Positions 55,530 through 64,000 of a stretch of DNA of 64,000 nucleotides are shown here, piece after piece; the stretch's first letter is position 1, and each line of letters starts with the position of its first letter. The stretch lies in contig CM033394.1 of the NCBI GenBank assembly GCA_019426215.1, forward strand, positions 41,972,423 through 42,036,422, written 5' to 3'. The notes under the pieces were generated by a model that made no database searches, was not told the DNA's origin, and was given only the letters and a program-made list of their open reading frames with translations. Both the position numbers and the translations under genes were made by a program. The stretch is from Buddleja alternifolia (taxonomy: Eukaryota > Streptophyta > Magnoliopsida > Lamiales > Scrophulariaceae).

Positions 55530-58500
55530 TTAAGCATTTAAATTAATCATACCTAATTCACTTCTCAAAGTGAGAAAACGTTGTTCGTTGAGTGCTTTGG
55601 TGAAGATATCTGCCAATTGTTTGTCAGTTCCAATGAAGTGCATGGAGATATCTTTCTTTTGAACGTGGTCACGAAGGAAATGGTATCTGATGTCAATATG
55701 TTTGGTTCTGGAAAGAAGAACAGGGTTTTGAGTCATGGCTAGAGTGCTTTGGTTATCACAATGAATGGGGGTTGGACCTAGGATTATTCCATAATCTCTA
55801 AGTTGTTGCCTCATCCATAATACTTGGGCACAACAACTTCCTGCAGCTACATACTCAACTTCGGCTGTGGAGGTAGCTATGGATTGTTGTTTCTTGCTAT
55901 GCCATGAAACTAACCTATCACCTAGAAATTGACAAGTACCACTAATGCTTTTACGATCTATTTTGCAACCTGCAAAATCTGCATCTGAGTAACCAATTAG
56001 TTCAAAAGAAGAATCCCTAGGATACCATAAACCCACGTTCTGTGTGCCTTTCAGGTATTTAAGGATCTTCTTGGCAGCAATTAAGTGTGACTCTTTAGGA
56101 TCGGCTTGAAATCGTGCACACATGCATACCGAAAACATAATATCAGGTCTACTGGCAGTAAGATAAAGAAGTGATCCAATGATACCTCTATAATTAGTGA
56201 TATCAACTTTCTTTCCACTTTCATCTTTATCTAACTTAAGCGTTTGGCTCATTGGAATTTTTGAATAAGATGCATTTTCCATACCAAATTTCTTAATCAT
56301 GTCTCTTGTATATTTGGCTTGGTTAATAAATATTCCATTAGGGAGTTGTTTAACTTGTCATGCTCATTTCAAATTGTTCTTGCATCATTTTCGAAAATTT
56401 CTCACACAGACGCTTGTTAGTAGAACCAAATATAATATCATCAACGTAAATTTGGACTAAGAGAATATCTTCGTTATTGGTAATTTTAAATAACGTTGTA
56501 TCAACGCTGCCTTTTGAAAAGCTTTTACCAATAAGAAAGATAGAGAGAGTGTCATACCATGCTCAGGGTGCTTGCTTAAGCCCATAAAGTGCTTTGTCTA
56601 GCTTATAAACCATACCCTTACCATGATTGTTGATGAATCCTGGTGGTTGCTCCACATATACTTCTTCTTGGAGTTTACCATTCAGGAAGGCACTCTTCAC
56701 GTCCATCTGATACACCATGAACTTGTTGAACGCTGCATACGCTAGAAACATGCGGATTGCTTGAAGACGAGCGACAGGAGCGTATGTCTCATCAAAGTCA
56801 ATACCCTCTTCTTGGCAATATCCTTGAGCTACGAGTCTGGCCTTGTTTCTTATCACAATGCCGTTCTCATCCATCTTGTTTCTATATACCCATCTAGTTC
56901 CAATAACTCCTTGGTAAGTTGGCCTTGGTACTAGCATCAAAACCTTATTTCGTTCAAACTGATTAAGCTCTTCTTGCATAGCTTCAATCCAACTTGGGTC
57001 GCTTAGCGCTTCATCCACTTTCTTAGGTTCCATTTGAGATAGAAAGCTTGCGAACATAGCCTCATTGAACGTAGCGGCTCTAGTCCTAACAGGCGCTTCA
57101 ATATCTCCAATAATCTGCTCTGGTGGATGATCACGCAGCTATAGTCTGTCTGGTTGGAAAGGGTTAAGAGGTTGAACAGGCGCTTGAGGATTATACGCTT
57201 GACTACCTTCTTGTGTAGGTCTTCAACTCCTACATCATTTATATTAACCTTACTCGGTTCTTGGTTAGCATCATCAAAAACAACATGAATAGATTCTTCT
57301 ACCTTCGATTTGATCTTATTTAGGATGCGAAAATTCTTTCCATTCTTGGTGTAGCCTAGAAAGATTCCCTCATCCGCTTTAGGGTCAAATGCCTTTAGGC
57401 TTTGGGATCCATTATTATGGATAAAACATTTAGAACCAAAGACGTGAAAATATGAAACATTTGGCTTACGTCCCTTCCACAGTTCATATGGATTTTTCCC
57501 ATGCTGTTTATTGATCATGCAAGGGTTTTGAGTATAACAGGCAGTGTTAATCGCTTCGGCCCAAAACCTAGGAGCGAGCTTGGATTCTGCTAACATAGTC
57601 CTAGCGGCTTCCTTAAGCGTTCGGTTCCGGCGCTCAGCAACACCATTTTGTTGGGGAGTTCTGGGAGCTGAATACTCATGATGTATTCCATTTTCTGCAC
57701 AAAACTTCTCAACAATCTTGTTAGTAAACTCAGTACCGTGATCGTTTCTTATTCTTGCAACCTTAAGATTTTTCAATATTTAAAGTTGCCGAATAAGCGT
57801 TGTTAAGTTGTCACATGTTTCATCTTTGGATGAAAGAAATTCCACCCAAGTAAATCGAGAGAAATCGTCTACTATCACCAAAGTATACTTCTTACTGCTT
57901 ACACTGATCGTTTGAACAGGTCCAAACAAATCCATGTGAAGTAGTTCAAGTATTCTAGAGGTAGATAGATGAGGTTTTCTCTTGAACGATGATTTAACTT
58001 GTTTACCTATTTGACAAGCGTCACAAAGGCGATCCTTGTGAAATGGTCCATTTGGTAATCCCTCTATAAGATTTTGACTTATAAGCTGAAAGATTGTTTT
58101 AAAGTTGAGGTGATTCATTTTTCTATGCCATAACCAACCCATTTTAGATTCATTTTTAGCAACAAAACATGTTGGGTTGTTATCAAGTGTTGAACCCCAA
58201 TCTACCAAATATACGTTGTTAGTTCTTTTTCCTTTCAATTTAGTAGATTTAGTCTTAGCGTCATTTATATAGCAACAATCACTTGAGAATATGACTTCAA
58301 AGTTTTATCACAAAATTGACTTATGCTTAATAAATTGTGCTTCAGACCCTCAACATAATAAACATCATTTATCATGATGTTCCCCCTATGCACAGTATCT
58401 ATACCTTTGGTTTTACCTTTGGAGTTGTCACCAAATACAACCTGAGGACCATTGGCAGCTTGATAGTTGATCAGAAGATCTTTGGAACCAGTCATATGCC

Positions 58501-58561
58501 TTGACGAACCACTATCGAAGTACCACACAGATGTATCGGCTCTAGCTCTAGGTACCTGCAA
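55530..58561 (-). pseudogene. Copia pol of element 2
   Basis: Protease WYFDSGSSRHMTG keeps the catalytic Asp. A small deletion near 58303 (after SQFCDK) shifts frame; GAG-pre-integrase LWHRKMNHL and integrase (DLFGPV, NDHGTEF, NGVAERRNR with Glu kept) follow, with TAA 57782-57780 between them. A deletion/frameshift near 57180-57230 removes the linker present in element 1. RT: TGA 56565-56563 at KQAP; YVDDIIFGSTN follows; a deletion near 56355 removes about 40 nt. RNase H (56300-55530) is open: YSDADFAGC, STAEVEYVA, KHIDIRYHF. Confidence 0.9.
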
Positions 58562-58593
58562 TCAAAAGGGAAGTTCTATTTCTGTTCAGGTAC
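58556..58593 (-). other. 38-nt GT...AG segment between gag and pol, element 2
   Basis: On the minus strand: starts GTACCTGAAC, contains the gag stop TAG and a pyrimidine stretch CTTCCCTTTT, and ends GATTGCAG, followed by GTACCTAG. Here pol is two nucleotides out of the gag frame; removing the 38 nt fuses gag and pol in frame, as for the 37-nt segment in element 1. Confidence 0.55.
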
Positions 58594-60792
58594 CCATTGT
58601 TGCTTGGGTCCTTTAACATTAGTAACATTGTTAGTTTGAATTAGAACTTTAGGAACCCATATTTGCCTGGTCTTCATTGTAGGAATACTGGCCTTTTTGG
58701 GTTTCACAACGTGTTGTGTGTTCCTTTTGGGTGTATAATAATAATATCCTTGATTATAATGGTAGTCATAATCATAGTCATAATCATAATCATCATAGTA
58801 TCGATAATATGATCTTGACTGTCTCGGATATTGACGCTGGTATTTCCTTGGCGCTGGCTTGGGTTGCACTTTTGGTGCTGGACGCTTAGCGCTTGATTCA
58901 CGGTGGTCAGTCTTATCTTTAGCCTTTTGAGCGTTTGGATAAACCCGTCTTTGTGAATCATTTGCCTTAGCCTTACCCTTGCCTGAGTTAGCTTTGACTT
59001 TCTCATTTGGCCTCTTACCATTGTCACTAGGTTCATTTTGTGTTTGACCTTGTGAACCTTTTTCAACATAGATAACACCCTTTCCTTTGTTGTTTGCCGT
59101 AACATTAGATTTATTGGGTTGTTTACTGAGTTTATCGCATCCTAAACCGGTCTTCTCTCCAAATAATCTAGTTACTTCAGTCACATTATCCAACTTTCTA
59201 GAAGCTTTTGATAATGATGAGATGAGCTGCTCTGTTTTGGCAAGTCTAGCGATCAAATCAGCTTCTCTCCTGACTATTATATCAAGATCGTTTTTTAATT
59301 GAATGATTTCACTCTCAAGCGATTAGTTCTTCTCAATGCACTGTTGCTGAACTCGCAACTCTGCTTTGAGTGTCACTTTATCTCTTGTGAGTGATGAGAT
59401 AATAGCGAGATCATTTTGATATATTTTGGCGGCTTCTTGACATTCATTGTAGTATTCTTTGACTTTGTCAAGTAATTCATCATAAAAGAGAGGAATAGAT
59501 AATTCATTGATTACCTCAGGAGACGCTTCATCATCTCTGGCCATGAGACATATGAGCGCTGAGTCATCTAATGGCTCATCATCATCGCTACTCTCTTCTG
59601 ATGATTCTAAATCTTCAGGTGCGGATGCTGGTTCTGATTCCGCTAGCAAACCTTGTTGACGAAGGTTGCTCCTGAATTGGTTTCTATCCAAGTAATCCTG
59701 CCTTGAGGGCTTGGATATGTTTGGATAAGGGCAATTTACCTGATAGTGCCCTGGTTTCCTGCAATTGTAACAAAGATTAGTTTTCATTTTTTGTTCATTT
59801 GTTAACCATGCAATGTGTGGTTTTGAGACCACTGGAGCTAAGAGATTTTGATTAGACGCTTGGTACTGAACAGGCGCTTGGGGTGAAGGAACAGAATATT
59901 GAGGCGCTTGACGCTGTTGTTGCATCGGAGAAGGTGCTTGATATGAACTTTGTCCTTGATTATTGAAACCTTTTCCTTTCTTTTCATATCTCAAGAACTT
60001 TCTGAATCTATTCAGCAAAGCTAATTCCTCTTCTTCATTGATATCTAAATTCTTTCCTTTATTGCCCGATTTACCTTTGATTGATGCTATAAGCGCTCCA
60101 GATTCAATCACCGGACTACTCACAATATCACTAGCAGAATTCAACTCGAACTCAAATGTTTTGAGCTCTGAAAAGGCGTCTTCTGGAGTTAGGAGATCCA
60201 GCATATTTGATTCTCTCATAGCGGTTGTCTTCATCAAGAATTTACTTGGTAAACTTCTAAAGATCTTAACCACCATTTCTCAATTCTGCAAATCCATTCC
60301 CAACAATGTAAGTTCTGTAACTAGAGCTGTAAATCTTATATCTAATTGCTCTAACATTTCATTGGGTAGCATCTTAAATCCGTTAAACTTTTCCTTGGCA
60401 ATGGAAAGTTTGTTTTCTTTGATCTGAGCTGAACCACCACAAATTGTAGCCAACTTATCCCATATTTCTTTATTGGTTTTGAAAGACTTGATCTTGTTGA
60501 ATAAGTTGTCATTATCACCAATAGTCGTATATAGAGCGTTACGACCAACATTGTCCAAATTAGCTCTTCGTCGCTCATCTGGAGACCATTCTTGTTTTGG
60601 TTTCTCAACGTAACCATCGGCAGTTTCTTTCGTGGTTCCAGGCGCTCTTGTGATAACTTTATATATTTTGATTGGCCCATCTGAAATAATATCACACATG
60701 TCATCATCACATGAACAGAGATATGTAAATGCTTTGACTTTCCATGTGTCAAAATTTGACTCAGTTAGTTTGGGAACTTTACCAAATGCCAT
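58576..60792 (-). pseudogene. Copia gag of element 2
   Basis: Single frame from ATG 60792 (MAFGKVPKLTESNFDTWK) with two stops: TGA 60282-60280 and TAG 59325-59323. UBN2-type gag, Gln/Pro linker, CCHC knuckle CYNCRKPGHYQVNC near 59770, long coiled coil, Lys-rich segment, DY-repeat tract near 58800, ending at TAG 58578-58576. Confidence 0.9.
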
Positions 60793-60878
60793 AACGAAAA
60801 TTTTAAAAGCAACTAGATTTTGAAAAAGGATCTAAACAAGCAGTTATGCTTGGAAATTTTAAAATTTCAACTTTAACC

Positions 60879-60890
60879 GCTCTGATACCA
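60879..60890 (-). promoter_or_regulatory. Primer-binding site, element 2
   Basis: Minus strand TGGTATCAGAGC, the canonical copia initiator-Met-tRNA match, two bases inside the 5' LTR. Confidence 0.92.
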
Positions 60891-60892
60891 CT

Positions 60893-62448
60893 TGTTGGTC
60901 CCAAGTGGCATATGAAAGGGTCTAGAAGAGGGGGTTGAATAGACCCTGAAGTCTTTTTCGACTTCAAAAGATTCGTATTAAAAAGGTTTTTGGACGCTTG
61001 AGAAGTAGACGCTTGAAGTGTCTAACGCTTGACTTAAACGTTCACTTACAATATAAGCGCTTTGGTGAAGCGTCTAATGAAGACTGTTTTTAGAAAGTTA
61101 ACTTAGATTTCAAGACTCGAATACTTCAACCAAGTAGGTTTGAGCGTTCAGTTCTTTAATCAGTGTTAGCACAGCGGAATAATTTTTGGAGTCTTCTCTT
61201 TGAAAGCTTTAGCGTCACAATAAGTTTCTTAATTGTTTAGTGTTTGATTGTGTTTCACTTAATCAGTTTATGCAATGATATGATAGATAAAAGAATTGAC
61301 TGAAAAGTAAATGACACAATATTTGTAAGATTCGTTGGGTGATGTAATCCCAACTACGTCCTTCTTCTCCTCGAACACTTGGAGGCAATCCACTAAAATG
61401 ATTCTCAAAGAATCACACAGAATCTTCTACAAATTAGGGAGAGATGGATGTCGATGACTTGAGCTCCTTGATCACACAGATTTCTGCTCCAAATCACTTC
61501 AATCCCCTTGCTTCTTTCACCCAGAAATATGGCAAGTATCCAACTTCGACTTCACACAGATCGCGAGGCTTGGATAAGGATTTTTCTAAAAGGTTTTGTT
61601 TGATTTTGATGAAGTTCAAACAACTGGAAATATCTCAGTAGTAATGTAGTTTCTTCGAAAAGAATATTTGAGATATTGGGTTGACTGTCTCAGGAATTGA
61701 AGAAAAGCAAAGAGAATGTTTTCTTGAAAGTTTTGGCTTTTCTGAGATTGTAAGGAATGAGACTTCAATGCAACAGCAATTCGACTTGATAATTGTTCTC
61801 TGTGTTTGGCTTGTTGTTGAAGTCCTATTTATAGGCATTCTTGGAAAAAGTGTCTGTTTGACACATGCAAGGGCGTGTGTCTCTCATTTTCGCGAGTGAA
61901 CAACTTTTGTCCTGAAAATCTACTGCGCAAAAGTTGGTGCTGCAGTCTTTGAATAGTTGACAGTCCAATAGGGTGGCTTCTCCGTACGTCTGAAAGTGCT
62001 TATCACATTTAATGCTCTTATCAGCATTTAATGCATTTGAATTAAATGTCCGTTGGTATTTAATGATTTGAGAATATTTGCATTGAAACTCCTTCTGAAC
62101 TTAGAAATAAATTTAGGTGAAATCAGTCATTGATAGACGCTTATTCAATCCTTGAATTACTTCGATCCATAAGGTGACGCTTGATATGGCTGGTCAATTG
62201 GACGCTTGGAGACTTTATCTTCATTCAGAAATCAGGTGCTTGAGTCTTCGATCTTTACCACTGATAAACTCACTCAGAAATTATTAGACGCTCAGCCTAA
62301 GACTACTTAACCTAACAATCTAAAATAAGAATAAAGCAAAGCCTATTACAAATCTAACGCTTCAAAGCTGAAAAACAAACTTACATATTTTTGGGGTCTA
62401 ACAAAGGTCCTAATTGTCATCATCAAAACATCTAACATGAAATTAACA
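60893..62448 (-). repeat. 5' LTR of element 2
   Basis: TGTTGGTCCC...AAATTAACA; 1556 bp. TATA box on the minus strand at 61835-61826. At least seven ACGCTT motifs. The right end lacks TCC relative to the left copy. Confidence 0.9.
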
Positions 62449-62628
62449 CGTTCACTATGGTTAAAAGACGGGGATTGTAACACCACTTTTTTTCACTCTA
62501 GTGCACCCGAAAGACGGCGTAGGAATGTGATAACAAGGGTCAAAGATAATAACGGGGAGTGGAAGGATAAAGAAAGGGATATTCAGAACATCATAACCGA
62601 TTACTTTGGGAATATTGAACCCATATAG
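62449..62628 (+). pseudogene. LINE ORF2 fragment
   Basis: SLWLKDGDCNTTFFHSS, then RRRRNVITRVKDNNGEW and IITDYFGNI, the conserved segment just before the RT domain of plant L1-type LINEs. It begins at the right edge of element 2, which therefore inserted into, or next to, the LINE; it ends at TAG 62626-62628. No RT domain follows. Confidence 0.8.
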
Positions 62629-62639
62629 CAATTGGTAGC

Positions 62640-64000
62640 AAATGTACCTATATAAAACGGCAAGTTCTACGTCCTCGATGAATTTCATTAATAAAATTCA
62701 AGTGGAAAGATAGAGACTTACTGTCCTGGTGTTGTTATTCTTTGATCAAAGTTAATGTTTGGCTTTTAGAGTTATAAAAGTTTTATCGTTTATCCACGAA
62801 AAAATAAATAGATTGATCAATCACAAAATACTATTGCACACGTAATTTGATTAGCAAACTAAACTAATTTTGGAAAGAAAAATGCTACATGCCACCGTTT
62901 CATACTACCCTTTTTTTTTTACCTCATTGATTTGACAAAAAAAATATAAATTGATTAATTTAGTTAATCAATACTTTCTATATTAAAAGGAGGTTAAAAA
63001 AAAGGTTGTATGAAAATGGTGATATATATCATTATTTTTTTGAAAAAAATTCATTACAAAATAAATAGTATAAATTATCTTAATCATTATGATTGACTTT
63101 AGGTGGGGCTTATGTTTGGACACGGATTCCGGAAGGGGTGTGCAAAGACTTTAGAAAGTAGAAGTCAACAAGTTTCCTTCATTCAAACCAATACTCTTTA
63201 ATTAATGGTAAATGATAGTGACACTCCAAAAGTTTTATTGGCACTCTACTATTCAATACAAATTTCTTTCTAAAAATACTGAAAAGTGGAGCTCCAATAA
63301 TAATTTTTAGAGTGTAAATATCAACTCCCTTAATTAATTGGCTGTGGATTAATTGGCTGTGGCCTTAGCTTGTGGAATGTCTTTTTCATTATCATCAGTT
63401 TTGTGGAAAAATATAGTCAAATGGACCGGATTCGGAAGATTATTCGAATTGTGGGAGTAATTCGTTAAGATTTTTCTAAACCAATTTTCTCTATTGTTTG
63501 GTTTTTAGTGAAAGAAAACATGAAAACCATTTGAAGTTTGATTCATTGATTAATTCACCTAAATAATAAAAGTGTCTTTTTCATTATCATCATTATTTTG
63601 AAAAAATATGGAAGGGGAAAAATATTGTTAAAATATCTTTTACTGATTGATGATAATTAAATTGATGTAATGATATAATCATTTCATTCAAAAATTGGGC
63701 CGAATTGGGAAGATTATTCAGATTTTTGAGTTAATTTGTTTAAGATTTTTCTATACCAATTTTGCCAGTTGTTTGATTAATACTGAAAGAAAACATGAAA
63801 AACATTTGAAACACTGGTTCACCTAAATAATGGAACCATCTGCATTTTATTAAGTTAGAAGATATATTATTGTGATAGAAGTTTATAAATAATTAAACAG
63901 GTCCTAGTAATTTGTGAGCCACAACAAAAGAAACAAAATTTTCAGAGTGCGCAGCAATTAAATTGCAATATTGTAAAACATTTCATTTGTAATCTGGTTC
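62640..64000. repeat. Duplicated non-coding unit, copy C
   Basis: 63345-64000 matches 34670-34785 plus 36369-36970; 62690-63190 also matches about 22480-22850. A MITE (63213-63323) lies within. No gene seen. Confidence 0.7.
63213..63323. mobile_element. MITE, second copy (inverse of 35570-35678)
   Basis: TGATAGTGACACTCCAAAAG...TTTTTAGAGTGTAAATATCA, with the central CAATACAAATTTCTTTC in reverse orientation relative to the first copy. Confidence 0.7.

Larger units (their letters stand above)
54664..62448 (-). mobile_element. Element 2: SIRE-like Ty1/copia retrotransposon
   Basis: Right (5') LTR 62448-60893, PBS 60890-60879, gag 60792-58576, pol 58561-55530, polypurine tract 55125-55112, partial left (3') LTR 55111-54664. 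Related to element 1 but without the extra gene: pol is followed within 420 nt by the polypurine tract. The partial and full LTRs differ by about 10 substitutions in about 450 bp (hand count, mostly transitions) and a 3-bp gap. Confidence 0.9.

Overview
The window is nuclear DNA of a flowering plant, most likely a eudicot (possibly an asterid; only a feel for the repeat families). The evidence is AT-rich intergenic DNA, GT-AG introns, Ty1/copia and Ty3/gypsy LTR retrotransposons with a TGGTATCAGAGC-type primer site, CACTA and Mutator-like elements, tRNA-derived SINEs, a cytosolic-type glutaminyl-tRNA synthetase relic and plant-specific receptor-kinase domains (DUF26; LRK10L-type kinase). No bacterial, organellar or CRISPR feature is present.

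Layout. 1.2-7.2 kb (+): intron-containing, unprocessed pseudogene of glutaminyl-tRNA synthetase with nonsense codons, frameshifts and no exon for the HIGH motif. 7.7-19.5 kb (-): 'element 1', a SIRE-like copia element with LTR, gag, pol and a large extra gene after pol; its 3' LTR is lost. 19.6-21.4 kb (+): gypsy gag joined to an integrase tail. 23.4-27.7 kb (+): copia pol remnant split by a 2.1 kb solo LTR. 27.7-33.9 kb (-): a third, decayed copia element hit by a SINE and by a CACTA-like element. 34.7-36.4 kb: foldback Mutator-like element inside a non-coding unit that recurs at 22.5 and 62.7-64 kb. 37.5-42.1 kb (-): two receptor-kinase parts, a double-DUF26 ectodomain exon and a TM plus non-RD LRK10L-type kinase, in compatible order, strand and phase for one chimeric receptor gene. 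39.5-45.5 kb: several CACTA and Mutator MITEs and a SINE. 45.5-53.2 kb (-): Athila-like gypsy element (LTR, polypurine tract, accessory ORF, pol), truncated in the RT. 53.2-62.4 kb: an inverted LTR abutting 'element 2', a second SIRE-like copia (-), inserted in a LINE fragment. 62.6-64 kb: the duplicated non-coding unit again.

The only plausible host coding capacity is the receptor-kinase locus; everything else is transposon or pseudogene. Recurrent themes are (i) accessory genes behind pol in two unrelated LTR families, each with signs of its own promoter and intron, (ii) a conserved GT...AG segment of 37/38 nt separating gag from pol in both SIRE-like elements, (iii) GC-rich palindrome clusters in two unrelated LTRs, and (iv) lesions (CAG/CAA/CGA to stop, Asp to Asn, Glu to Lys) that look like decay of methylated cytosines.

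All assignments come from reading motifs by eye; no database search was run.
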